Positions 51,740 through 63,084 of a stretch of 64,000 nt of DNA are shown here, one piece after another. The stretch is taken from NCBI RefSeq assembly GCF_910596095.1, contig NC_056540.1:14997001-15061000 (forward strand), read 5' to 3'. The first letter of the stretch is position 1. Each line of letters begins with the position of its first letter. The DNA comes from Thunnus maccoyii. Taxonomy: Eukaryota > Chordata > Actinopteri > Scombriformes > Scombridae. The translations under genes and the position numbers were made by a program. The notes under the pieces are model-generated. The model had not been told where the DNA came from. It ran no database searches and saw only the letters and a list, made by a program, of their open reading frames with translations.

Positions 51740-54103
51740 ATGGTTATGCAAGGGATATCCCTATATATTTTGCTCGGCCATCTCTTCATTGGTAAGGAGC
51801 CTCCTTTATTTTTACAGTATATACTGTGTACTTTTCTCTTTCTCTGTATGCTTATTTAGCTCTGTACATCTCCGTTTCATTCTGTTATTATAGCTCATCT
51901 TCCTGTCCAGTGTCTCGAATGTGACACAGGAGAAGCTCTGGCAGGTAAAAAAAAAAAATGAATAAACTAAAACCTCTCGGTCTATTTATAGACATCACAC
52001 AATGCAGCTAACACAGCTAGTGCACCTGAACAATATGTGCCATTAAATAATTGCAAGGCAAGTCACAAAGGAAAAATGTTCTTAATGCTGTTCCTTCTGT
52101 CTCTCTTTTCCCTATAGATTGTCTGCCCTGCAAAGACAATGGTTGCGGTTAGTATCCTCTTTCTTCTCATGTTAAAGATACATCCTGTGGATTTTACATA
52201 CAGAACAGTACAGTAGATACAGTTAATGAAGGTGGGGTGTGGTCATAGAATGAGGTTGACTCAAACATGGCAAACATGGGCAACTTGAAAAATAAATTAA
52301 ATGCCATAAATATGATTATTAGTCTAAGGAAATTTATTAGATGTTTTTACTTAAAGTAATAATCTCAAAGATTTTCATTTAAATCAATGTATGTTAAATC
52401 ACTACCTATCACCAAATAAGGTAACACAATGGTGATTGAGCCTATGGCCCACTAGTGAAAGCCCTGGCATTTTCAGCATTACAAACTCTCTACGTTTGTT
52501 GGTAGCGACATTCCCGGGAAAAATCACAAGCGACACACAGTTAGTGTCGCGTTTTCCATCACCCGCCAGAGAGGGTGATGGAGGGTGATGAGGGTGTTTT
52601 TAACAGAGGTGTTAAATTATGGCTAAAAGAGAAACAACATTGTTCTCACACCTAATACCCCTGTATGGACACACCTGTATTTTTTTATTTATGTACTTGT
52701 GTATGTATTCTTGTTTATCCTCTGATCTTTCTTGTTTTTCTTCTTTACATTTTAACTTTTATATTCTATATATCTATCTGCGGACTCACAGTACTCTACA
52801 CAATACACCCACTTTACTACATGACACATCCACTTGGTTAGGTTTAGGCATGAGGAGTGAGACAGACAGGGTTAGGGTAAGAATATCGGAGTGGGGGCGT
52901 GGGTGTTGTGTAGTGAAGTGGGTGTATCATCTAAGTCTGCAAGACTGCAATTAGACCCTTCTCCATCTTCAAGTACGCCGCTTCAACTTGTGTGTGAAGC
53001 GGCGTACTTTTATCTCTGGTCTCTGCTAGCATTTCTAACTGCCAACGAAACAGAGATCTTCAAGATTGTTACTTGAAGTTCAGTAAGTTCATTCATATTC
53101 ACAGAAAAATGCTCCTACGTTATGAACACCTGTGATGGGTCATGTATGCTCTGTTACAAATTAAATGCTTACTGTAACTCTCTTTACTCTTTTTGCTTGT
53201 ATCTACAGATATTCCTCCAAAATGCAAAAAAGGTAACAATATCTTCTATCTTCTTTTGCAGTGCACTGAAACACATATGGTGATATTTGATTACATAACA
53301 CTTTCACTATTTGCTTCCCCGCCTGCCCATAAAACTTTCAAGTGTCTGTCATCGGCCCTGAATCCAGCGTCGATGAAGGTGAAACCGTCACTCTGATATG
53401 TTTCCATAACTTTACCAATGTGAATCTGACATTTGAGTGGCTAAAGGATGGGAAGCTCATGAAAGACCAAAAAGAAAGCAATCTGACTCTAAAAGAAGTG
53501 CTCACATCAGATGAAGGCTGCTACATCTGCAGAGTGAATAGCTCTCATGGTAGTTACGAGTCTCTGCCACACAGTGTCACTGTAAACAGTAAGTAGACAT
53601 GTCAATGCTTATTTCACACAGCCACACATTACTTCAGTTTTTGCAATGTAGATTGTTTATTGAACTTGTTATCCAGAAACCTGAATGTAGTGCATTTGAT
53701 AATTTATGAATTCAAAATGAAACAGAAGAAAAGCTCAAAAACCTCAGTAACCCTCAACAGCATGTGTCTTCATAGTCTGTCTGCTGTTTCTGCCTTTAAC
53801 TGTCTGTGTGTCTTCATCCAGATGGCAGTGTGGTGATCCTGGTTGTCTGTGGTGTTTCAGCTTTGGTCCTGGTCCTGATAATGGGGATGGCTATGAAGCT
53901 GAAAATGAAAAGAGACAACAGTAAGAGCTCATTTCAGGCTGTCTGTGCCATAAGAGAACACAGAAAGCCAAGTTGAGAACAAGCACCTCTGCCTTCTCAA
54001 ATACAGTACCAGTCAAAAGTTTGGACACACTTTCTCATCGGGGAAGTGTCCAAGCCTTTGACTGGTACTGTATATCTTACTCTCTAAGTGTAACTCACAT
54101 GTG

Positions 54104-54202
<99 letters not shown>

Positions 54203-55023
54203 GTACACACTGTAGGTCTGTGTAGGTCTGTGTTACTCCCAAATGTAACTGTACAAATAATATATTTCAGTAGTTTGACAATAGTTGGACATTTTGGGAG
54301 ATCGCTGTCTTGTGAAAAGTGTGATGAGAAGATTGATACAACTGTTTCATCTTTTTTTATTTTTTGTTTTTTGTACGGATTAAATAAACGAGATATAACA
54401 TGTATCCAGAAGAGTTGAGTCATGGACAACTAGACTAGATTCCTGAAGACGTTTCGACCACTTATCCAAAAGGCCTCCTCAGTTCTGGGGAGTTGTAGGC
54501 ATTTAACCTCTGTAAGGTCGTTTATACCTTGAGAGTGGCTGAGGTCACATGTGGGACGTTTTTACTGCTTGTCTGTCATGTGAGAGTCATGTCAGAGTCT
54601 AGAGTAAAGATATAACGTGATAATAGCGTGATAATCAGCAAGCTTCAGAGGTACTGGTGGGTGGATTTTTTTTCGTTTGAACAGAGCCAGGCTAGCTCTT
54701 TCCACTGTTTTCAGTCTTTCTGCTAAGCTAAATTAACTGGCTGATGGCTCCACATATATATTTATAAAGATGAAAGATATATTGATCCCCTCATCGAAAT
54801 CTCAGCAAGAAAGCGAATGAGCGCATTTCCCAAAATGTCAGACTATTCCATTAATTTTTGCATACCGTTAATTCAAGAATTTTACCTCTTTATGTAGACT
54901 GTATTATCAAGTGTGACCTCTCCCCTCTTTCCCTTTGCAGTTAAGCACAAAGAGAGGAGGAATCGGAGGGTGCAAGCTGGGCAGAGTGGTGGTCCATCTC
55001 CAATCACACCAAGAGAGTCCTAA
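51740..55023 (+). CDS. Single-Ig type I membrane protein, Izumo/SPACA6-like hinge
   Basis: Seven exons, all introns phase 1: 51,740-51,791; 51,894-51,944; 52,118-52,147; 53,209-53,232; 53,343-53,588; 53,822-53,920; 54,941-55,023. They encode 194 residues. The start codon opens a hydrophobic signal peptide (ISLYILLGHLFIG). Next is a short cysteine-rich stretch, CLECD then DCLPCKDNGCGDIPPKCKK. One Ig domain follows, with cysteines in TLICF and YICRV, tryptophan in FEWLKDG, the SDEGCYIC motif and several N-glycosylation sites. A membrane helix (VVILVVCGVSALVLVLIMG) and a short basic tail ending TPRES complete it. In IZUMO1 and SPACA6 a CxxC...C...C hinge also sits directly before a single Ig domain and a membrane helix, and the N-domain of Izumo proteins opens with C..CD. 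The four-helix N-domain of that family is not seen. Kinship is an inference; it could be another small Ig receptor. A poly(A) signal lies at 55,105-55,110. Confidence 0.75.
52790..52945. mobile_element. Possible MITE in an intron of the Ig gene
   Basis: ATACACCCACTTTACTACAT (from 52,803) is matched in reverse complement at 52,902-52,926, with about three differences over 25 bases. The centre, GGTTAGGTTTAGGCATGAGG, is of a type common in fish MITEs. Confidence 0.5.
52971..53009. repeat. Perfect 15-bp GC-rich inverted repeat
   Basis: AAGTACGCCGCTTCA and TGAAGCGGCGTACTT are exact complements around a nine-base loop (ACTTGTGTG), in the third intron of the Ig gene. No flanking run of T is needed in a eukaryote, so no terminator is implied. 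Confidence 0.9.
54002..54072. mobile_element. 71-bp Tc1-type MITE remnant
   Basis: TACAGTACCAGTCAAAAGTT starts a nearly complete hairpin that ends TTTGACTGGTACTGTA. The end sequence is that of a known Tc1-like family (CAGTnCCAGTCAAAAGTTTGGACACAC). Only the two ends remain, TA at each side. It is in an intron of the Ig gene. Confidence 0.85.
54103..54199. repeat. Compound (TA)n(CA)n microsatellite
   Basis: TA units from about 54,103 pass into AC units from 54,125 to 54,199, about 37 of them, the longest simple repeat here. Frames through it code only for TH or VC runs. Confidence 0.97.
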
Positions 55024-55104
55024 ATAAGAACCATTACTATCACATACAAAATTCATGAATACTAATATTGTTTAAGATTTTGCTGATGTAATATTTGATT
55101 TAGA

Positions 55105-55110
55105 AATAAA
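55105..55110 (+). terminator. Polyadenylation signal of the Ig gene
   Basis: AATAAA 82 bases after the TAA stop at 55,021-55,023; a second AATAAA overlaps just downstream. Confidence 0.65.
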
Positions 55111-55139
55111 ATAAATTAAAAAATTAAACTCTGTCTTTG

Positions 55140-56118
55140 AATAAGGGTGTGTGATCAGGTGAGGTGGTGGGCTTATGTACGGCCACTTCCAGACCAGGGT
55201 GTATCCATTGTGTAACACAGCATTCATGTTAACCACGCCCTCTGACCAGAAAGCCTGTTCAGTTGAGGAAAAGAGCCTAGAAATGTTTTAATCCAGACGC
55301 AGGACAGGCGTGCTAAAACTAATCCCGCTGAATGCTCTACTCACAGGAATGCACACTAACAGACGACCCACACAGAGGGGCTTTATAGAGGCTGGCATGT
55401 AATGGATATATGGGATGATAATGCTATCCACTCCTCTCCAAGAGAGGAGGAGTGGATGTGGGATTTGAGAGTTGACTTATGAACACAGAAATAAGTTCCC
55501 TGGTTCAACAACATATAATCCTTTGAAGTTTACGTGTTAAGCTCCATGCAAACTGCCAGTCCATGTGCTGCAGAGTGTCTTTGTTTTTCTGCATTAACAC
55601 CATTCCCCCCCCCAGCCATATGGCAAAATTTCTGGAATATTTTCCTTTTTTTCCCTCCTAATAATATCCGCGTGTGAGTGTGTCAGGAAGGACTGTTAAT
55701 TCAGTTTCTTCCTATAGCAGGTGGCTAAGGGATAATCCAGGTAAAGCCACTGCAAAGTGGAGATGGAGGGATGTACAGAGGAAGGGGGAGGGTGGATGGG
55801 GTGGCCTTTGCATGGATGACTAGGGCTAATTCTGGCCTCCTAATCCTGGTCCCATCTACCCTCCCCCTCTTCCTGCTTGCTAACTCCACTGCGGCAGTAA
55901 GGAGCAATTGACGCCCAGGTAGACATAACTATCTCATACACACACACCGCTTAACCCACTCAAGTTTACTGAGGAGGAACAGGGGGAAAAAGATACAGAC
56001 CTGCCGGTACCTTTCTGGATAGCTAACCTGGGCGACCTGGATAGCTAACACACCTGTGTGAGCCTCACTGGAGAATGTAGCTGCGGCCCTTAAGCCAAGC
56101 CACAGGAAACACGCCACC
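55140..56118 (+). promoter_or_regulatory. arl3-type gene 5' flank and 5' UTR
   Basis: No coding exon is visible. A 13-base direct repeat, CTGGATAGCTAAC, occurs at 56,015-56,027 and 56,037-56,049, about 70 bases before the start codon, so in the likely 5' UTR or core promoter. The start codon has a strong context (GCCACCATGG). Confidence 0.4.
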
Positions 56119-59100
56119 ATGGGAGAAGCTCAAAAGGTAAGTGGACTGATCTGGAGCACAGGACTTATAAAAGCAAATGTGAACCTTTGGTATTTATTTG
56201 ACAGAAAGAACTATTCACAGGTTGGTATGACTCCAAAAGTGTCTACCATCAAGTGTTTTACTGTTTTTCTGTACCTGGATGCAACTGTCTGCTCTGATGT
56301 TTGGATTATATAAATTCCTTGGTTTGTCAAACAGTCTTGTTATAAAATAATAACTGTGAATATACATCTAAATTGAACCTCTAATTCACTTTGATCTCTA
56401 GTTAATCACACATACTCGTTAGTGTCTATTACCTAGAATCCTATATTTAAAGCTACAGTACCTCTTTGATCAGCAATGCAACAGTCTGTGTGGTTGCGTA
56501 ACCTTGCCTCAGACTAATCACATTAAACAGCGCACCATTATATGAATGGAGCCCCAATCAACACCGGTGCTTTTGTAAATGAAGCAACATAATGGGGGGT
56601 GGGAGGAATATGGTAGCTCCAGAGTACAGAGGCTGGAGGCTGGTAGGTGGAGCAAGATGTGTGCTCAGCAGTGTTGTATGTAAGGGGAGCTTTGACCTCG
56701 AATCAGAAAGAGGTCAATGGTTTTTCATCAGTTTTCAGATGTAAAGTATGTCTGAGAACTGTGTTTGTCTTCTTATTTATCTCCTGATATAATCTTGGAT
56801 GTTTCAGAGTGTATTATCAAGGAAAATAAAGGAAATAAGATCTTGTTTTTTTTTATATTAAAATTCTGGTCAAATATATAGTCTTTCCCTGTCCCACCCC
56901 GCTCTCTCCCTCCAAGCAGGGCTTACTCTCTGTCATTGAGAAACTGAAGGGATCCACAGAACAGGAGGTCAGGATAGTGCTTCTGGGGTTGGACAATGCC
57001 GGTAAGACCACCCTGCTGAAGAGCCTCGCCTCTGAGGACGTGAACACCATCACACCTACACAGGTGAGGGGAAGTTCAAAGTCAAAACTCACACACACAC
57101 TCACACACATCATGACCTCAAGGAAAGTCACTTACTTAAGGGCATAATTACACAGTACACCGCATCTCTGACTGACATGCTTGCAGATGTGTAAAGCATG
57201 CATATGTCTTTCGTGTCCTTCATTTTGATTTAATTAATCTTACCTAAAACAGCTGAGGAACTTTATAAGATAATTACCTGATGTTCATCATTAAGTGTAT
57301 TTTAGATATACAGGATGCAATCAGCCAGAAATATTTTTTTAACCAACAAGTTACCACCTGTTCTTTAAAGACCAGCACAGTTTGTCTGCCGTCACTGAAT
57401 CATTTTGTAAAAATAGGTGCAACTTTTTTACCAATCATGTTGATCTTGTGTGACTGAAGCTTTTCAAAAGATAGTTTGTATTTTTACAGTACTGTAACGC
57501 AGCATTATAAAACGCAGGGGGATTGTATTTAATCTTGTGAGACCAGCTGGACCAGCGCACGCTCTCACTCAAAGTAATGGGATTCAGATGACCTTTCCTT
57601 TTCTAACACGCTGTGAAATGAAACGATTGGTCTTACAGCGCACACGCTTTAGCCACTAATCAGTAAAATAATGACGTGAGGATGTTAGATCACACTGTAT
57701 GTTAAATAACCGTCATCAGGAGATAAACCACATCCTTATGTGACCTTCCTGATTTGAATGCTCTCAACACATTTTCTGAGAAGATCCTTGTGTTGTCGTG
57801 AGGACTCTTTTTTTTATCACCCTCTTCTGATGTGATTATCTAACCTTTAATATGATTATCTAATAGCCTTGTGTTACTCTCACAAGACAAGACATAAAGC
57901 AGATGTATTGCCAAGTCCTGGACGAGTCTGACAGCTCATCAGACTCACGGCAGAGAGGATGCAGTCCAGTACGACATGGCAATAGTCACCACAAATCCAA
58001 ATCAGACTTGACACATAAACACATAGACTGCAGCTGATCCTTCCAGTCTTATCCTCAGATTTGCTCTTCAGCTTGCCCTCAGGATGAAGTTGTTATACAA
58101 CCTTGCCGACCGAAACAGAAAGGAGCTGCGTTATGAAAAAGGGTGGCGGATTAACACAGTGACCATTTTCTTGTAAACACCTGGAGCACATGTTGCGCTC
58201 CTGCTGATACGTAATGAGGATATAATAGGGAGTGTAAATAATTCAATACATACACCTGTGTTCTGGTACGTTGGCAATTGGCTCCATAACCATTTGCAAA
58301 GCTCTCCAGGTGCTGCATACTAGAACTGTGTTAAACTGAATGCACTGACATGAAGAAGAGTGACTCCAGCTGCAGTATGTGTTGCACTTCAGGGCTTCAA
58401 CATAAAGAGTGTCGCCTCTCATGGTATGAAACTCAATGTCTGGGACATTGGAGGACAGAGGAAGATCAGGCCCTTCTGGAAAAAGTACCTGGAGAACACA
58501 GACCTGTTGGTGAGTGACATTTCAAATTAAAATTTCTCCAGGGAAACATCTGGTTTATTCTTTATTTGGATCCCCATTTGTTGGTGTGGTTGCAAGTCTT
58601 CCTGTGGGTCCACACAGGTCTTCACTGAACAGATATAACAAAAAGCACATGATGTGGAAGCACAAAATCCTAATAAAATACATACATTTTCACAAAGAAT
58701 GTTTAATTACTCAGGACAGGACACCACATATATGCACAGGTTAAGCATTATTATTGTATCTTGATGTAGGGACTTGTTACTCAAATTTTAATGCTTAATG
58801 AGAACTATATTTTCCTTTTTTTTTTTTTAATTCTCAGCAGCTATATGCTAAACCCAAGAGTCACTGACACCTTCAGGAGTTAACATGCAAATAGCCAAAT
58901 GTTGAGAGCAAAAAGAAAACTTTTGACCCATGAATTTTTTGAGTTTTCTTTTAGTAAATGAGAGTTTTATTTTATTGTGTTTTTTCTTCCAGATTTATGT
59001 TATTGACAGTGCAGACAAGAAGCGGTTTGAGGAGACGGGACTGGTGAGTTTGATGCACAGTTCTAATTTCCACATGCAAACACATACTTAAAATAAACCC

Positions 59101-59684
59101 AGTAAAACTACTTAAAAATGAAATTCACCCTTAATGAAATAGAATATATTTGAAGCGTGTTGCTCTGTAAGGGAAAAGAGAAATTAACTAAATGTGTGTG
59201 TGTGTGTGTAGGAGCTGTCCGAGCTGATTGACGAGGAGAATCTAAAGGGCGTTCCGGTGCTCATCTTTGCCAATAAGCAGGATCTGGCCACAGCATCACC
59301 GGCCAGTGAGATTGCCGAGGGACTCAATCTGCATACGTACCGAGATCGTGAGTGGCAGATTCAGGCCTGCTCAGCTGTGTCTGGGGAGGGAGTCCAGGTC
59401 AGACCCAGTCCCAACTTTGATTTATTGATTTCACCGCAAATGGGACCTAATTAACCATATAAAAGTGCTCCCTGCCTCCCCTTTCAGTACAGCAAGTTAC
59501 TGAAAATCAGTCTGAACTGTGTTTAATGGAGGCTTTATTTCTATCAGTAATTTGTAAGTCCTAGTTAGTTGAATGGTTTTGAATATCATCCTCAATTATG
59601 AGAGTGATTTTTTTTTTTTTTCCCCCCTGACAGGATGGCATGAACTGGATTTGCAACAACATTGTGAATAAGAAGAAGAAGTGA
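56119..59684 (+). CDS. arl3l1: ADP-ribosylation factor-like 3 (Arl3-type GTPase)
   Basis: GTP-dependent release factor for lipidated cargo held by UNC119 and PDE6D, acting mainly in cilia. Six exons with phase-0 introns: 56,119-56,136; 56,920-57,063; 58,393-58,509; 58,993-59,043; 59,212-59,397; 59,634-59,684. They encode 188 residues (human ARL3 182). The GTPase motifs are complete: GLDNAGKT (29-36), the switch I threonine in [18 protein letters not shown] (71-76, with the catalytic-type glutamine), NKQD and [46 protein letters not shown] and the basic end NKKKK match ARL3, not ARL2. The N-terminus MGEAQKGLLS is five residues longer than MGLLS of mammalian ARL3 because a separate first exon encodes MGEAQK. 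This form fits the fish paralogue called arl3l1 or arl3b; the choice between paralogues is from memory. Confidence 0.93.
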
Positions 59685-60103
59685 ACCAGCATCCCAAACA
59701 ACACCATTATTTTCACACAAGGGATTGAAAAAAATATCTCACCTCATTTAATGTCAACACACCTCACCTATGACTGATCCTTGACCCCCTAACAGATTTG
59801 AATGATAATTTTGTTTTTACAATTTGTGTCATTTTTATGAATATTTTGCAAATGTAGCAAATTTAAAGAAATGTTTGAACTACAATAAGTGAATTAGACA
59901 CTTATTAATCACTGTACTGTCCTCAAAATGTATGTTTTTGATCCCCTTATCCCAAGGATCCTTTGTCTGGTGAATCTGTGTGCTTTCCTGAATACTGAAA
60001 AAAACCAAGATGAGTGTGTAGCCATGTAGAACTGTTGGGGTTTGTCAGTTACACAGACTCCAGTTCAGAGTGAGTGTAAAATATGTGTGTTGAGATTTTT
60101 GAC

Positions 60104-60109
60104 AATAAA
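60104..60109 (+). terminator. Polyadenylation signal of the arl3-type gene
   Basis: AATAAA about 420 bases after the stop at 59,682-59,684; the first canonical hexamer in this strand after the stop. Confidence 0.6.
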
Positions 60110-60294
60110 ATCCTTAGCCATTTCTGCTATTTTGCTTTTTTTTGTTTGTTTTCAGATCTTATGTAGCCATCACCAACTCTGCACCGCATTGCATGCCGAC
60201 ATGCACAAACAACTCCAACAGGCATATTTAATGGTCAAATAATAGGGTTAAAACTGTCAGTGGATGACAGAAAACATGTGAATGTGGATGCTGG

Positions 60295-60520
60295 CGTTTC
60301 CCTGAGTGACAAGAAGAACAATAACAAGCTGATCCGCTCCTGCAAGGCTGTCATCTTGCTTTATTTCAACACCACGACGAGCGCTTACGCTGAACAGTGA
60401 GAGAGACAACTGAAGAGCAAAAAAAAGAAGAAGAAGAGTGTTTACAATTATAAACTTGCATGGCAGAACAAGATATCAAATCTTCAAGGCGCAGCAGAAC
60501 AAACAGTGCAGGAGATTACA
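60295..60520 (-). repeat. Partial copy of the 3' UTR at 63.0-63.3 kb
   Basis: TGAGTGACAAGAAGAACAAT and GCAGCAGAACAAACAGTGCA here match TGAGTGACAAGATAAACAAT (63,021) and the same 20 bases near 63,258. Order and spacing are alike and diverged sequence lies between. A minus-strand AATAAA occurs in both (60,360-60,365 and 63,079-63,084). The simplest reading is an old local duplication of a 3' UTR. Confidence 0.65.
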
Positions 60521-61900
60521 CACGGAGAGGTTGACTAATTTGCAGCAGGAGACTTTTCCTCAAAGTCTTTGTTTTATGTGTTAATTCTGGGAATATTACA
60601 TAGCATGCAGTCTCTCTTGCAACAATGTGCACATCTGTTAGAGCTTGTCAGGGCGTCTTCTTGCAGTGGTAGTTGGCTACATGACACGTCTCAAGTCCAG
60701 CTGTGAGCTCCATGTGTTCTCCCAGCAGAAATACAGTTTCTGAGAGCAACTATCAGGAAATATCCTTCTTCACCTTCTACTCTGAGATCTACAAAACTAT
60801 TACTGATTCTTATTAGACTTCCTCAGTCTTTACCCACAGATGGTCCATCTCTTCTGGGACAATAGCGGTCAGAAGCCTCTCCAGGCTTGGAGACACACAC
60901 AGCTCTGTTGTCTTTCTTCACTTATTTGTCCTTTAGACTGACCTTGGTGTCGATTAAGTCCTCCATTCAGCCATTTTGGCTCTACTGAGCTGCAGTTAGG
61001 TTTAATGGATCTTTTGTTTCTATTGTCTGGAGCTGTAATTAACCATCTGAAAGCACTCTAAAATCACATCAGCTGGCAGGCTTTGTTCTGTGTCCTCCTC
61101 TACATGAAATTATGCTAATGATTTTTTTTCTCATCTTTTATCTGATATTGAGTGGTTTGAAAAACAGAAAAAACAGCTTTGTGGTTTACTTGCTAAGTGT
61201 TAACAAAATGACTGTATATCTTCACTGTAATTGAGTCATCTCCATGGTGACTAATATTTGGATCAAGTCCCAAAGCATCTTTAGGCATCAACTCCTGTTG
61301 AGGGAGCTCAGCAGGGGGTGTAGGACCAATCACAAGTTGTATTAAAGGATTATTATGGCCGTTTGAAAGAGACCAGACGGTGCAGGAGCTGGGCTGCTGG
61401 CAAGATGAGTTTGCATTTTACAATGTGTTGTTCAGTGATGCTTCCTTAACCAACAGGTGGCAGTGTTAGACAGCCTCATTAATCTCAGGGCCGGTGATGA
61501 GGCTCTGCTCTTAACAAATCAGTGATTTGACATGCACTCATCTCACTAATTTGTTTGCTTTTCTTAAGTCCAGGGTTGATTGGGCAAAAGCCTTTGTTTT
61601 ATACCTGTAAAACCTCAGAAGAACATCATGTTACAACCTGTAAATAATAAACACTTTCCATAGGCTGCAGGTGAGTACTTTAGTGCTGTTATATCCCAAA
61701 TTAATTTCACTATCATCTGTTAAATATCTCCTTATATCTCCATTTAGAGATTTTAAAATGCATTCTTAACATGATATATGATGTCACTCCCATGCTAGTG
61801 GCCCCTCAGCAAGTGTTTCCATGGCAACCCCCCCTGTTATTCTTGATTCACCAGCAACCTATCTGCTCTAGTCCATCCCTCCCTCTCTTGTCCTCCATTT
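60521..61900. other. Intergenic, no gene seen
   Basis: No coding exon or known element. If the neighbouring duplication once included coding sequence, it has decayed beyond recognition. Confidence 0.45.
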
Positions 61901-61929
61901 CTTTCATTTTCCCCAGCTCTGCTCATCAA

Positions 61930-61986
61930 AAGAAACCCCGAGTCCCTCACAGAGAGACTTGACACAACTGCACCAACACGTTCCAG
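61930..61986 (+). other. Likely 5' UTR exon of the small membrane-protein gene
   Basis: Ends in TTCCAG/GTAAGA, a good donor, and pairs with the acceptor CTTAG at 62,261-62,265 that opens the coding exon. The left limit is a guess. Confidence 0.5.
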
Positions 61987-62284
61987 GTAAGAACAAAAGA
62001 CACATCTGTGTTTGATTGTCTGTGAATAAGGGGGGAAATGAACCAGCTGCTTTTAAATGTATAGATGTTTTTGTTACCATGCATTAACATTGGAAAGACA
62101 ATTGTTATGTTAAGAATATGATGTACAAATCTCTAACTTGAAAACTAGTTGGGTAGCTTACTGTTACTATTACATTGTTTGAGTGTGTTGTTCATGTTCA
62201 TCTTTCCATAAACCATTCCAATTATAAAAAAAAATTCTTCAACAAAATATTCCTTAACTACTTAGGGAACACATCCCTCCCATC

Positions 62285-62629
62285 ATGCCGCAAGTTGCCC
62301 ACCTGGCCTCCATGCAGCCAGACCTACCCACAGTGACCCCACGCCCCAGTTTCAACGTCACCCAGACGACCTTCAGCCTCCTGACCACCACCACACTGCT
62401 CCCATGGGAGGAGGTGCACATGCAAGTGCACACAATCCTGATTGTGGTCATTTTTTGTGTGGTCTGCTTCCTGCTCCTGCTGGCCTTCTTCTACGCCTTT
62501 TGCTTCCACTGCTCCATCAATGCAACACCTAAAGACTCACAAACGGCCAATGGATGCAGCCTAGATCGTGAGGACGCCACCTTTAAGCGCAGTTCATCTG
62601 ATGGCCAGTCAGTTGGGAATGTTGTCTGA
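62285..62629 (+). CDS. Small single-pass membrane protein, 114 residues
   Basis: The whole coding region lies in one exon that begins at 62,266, after an AG acceptor, 19 bases before the ATG. The first ~50 residues are rich in threonine and proline with one glycosylation site (NVT) and no signal peptide. A strong membrane helix follows (ILIVVIFCVVCFLLLLAFFY, about residues 56-75), then FCFHCS and a polar tail with DREDATFKRSSSDGQSVGNV. The layout suggests an outside N-terminus and a cytoplasmic tail, with cysteines next to the membrane that could be palmitoylated. I do not recognise the family. The clean frame, splice site and AATAAA at 62,847-62,852 support a real gene. Confidence 0.7.
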   Translation: MPQVAHLASMQPDLPTVTPRPSFNVTQTTFSLLTTTTLLPWEEVHMQVHTILIVVIFCVVCFLLLLAFFYAFCFHCSINATPKDSQTANGCSLDREDATFKRSSSDGQSVGNVV

Positions 62630-62846
62630 CTGGGACCAGGATAGCTAATATTTAACTGTCTATCAATGTATTAATGTTAGGATTACATTATTCTTAGTTT
62701 AGTGGCATGTGTGGATGTGTGTCACAGTACCTGTAAGCAGTGGTAATTACACCTCCCTTAAACTAAAGCATGAAATTTAAGACAATGTATGAGTCATATA
62801 TTGATTTAATATTGATTTTTGCTGGAGCAGGATTTGGCTCTATATA

Positions 62847-62852
62847 AATAAA
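62847..62852 (+). terminator. Polyadenylation signal of the small membrane-protein gene
   Basis: AATAAA 217 bases after the stop. Confidence 0.6.
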
Positions 62853-63078
62853 ACTGACTTGACTTGACTATGTTTGATACTAAGTTCACTGGAGTTTAGG
62901 CAAGATACACACACACACACACAATAAAAACATACCCATATATCCACAGAGAAATGTGTACAATAAAGAAAAGTGTCAAACGTATGCTAATGTAAATGTG
63001 AGTCTGAATGCCAATGCCTTTGAGTGACAAGATAAACAATAACAAACAGATCCGCGCACTGCTCAGCAGTCCTCTCAC

Positions 63079-63084
63079 TTTATT
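63079..63084 (-). terminator. Polyadenylation signal of the right-edge gene
   Basis: Reads AATAAA on the minus strand, about 670 bases past the stop at 63,751-63,753. The sequence between them has no other exon and includes the part copied at 60.3-60.5 kb. Confidence 0.5.

Noticed and set aside
54013-54429. 138-codon minus frame full of VC repeats
   Set aside because: It is the translation of the CA microsatellite; no gene context.
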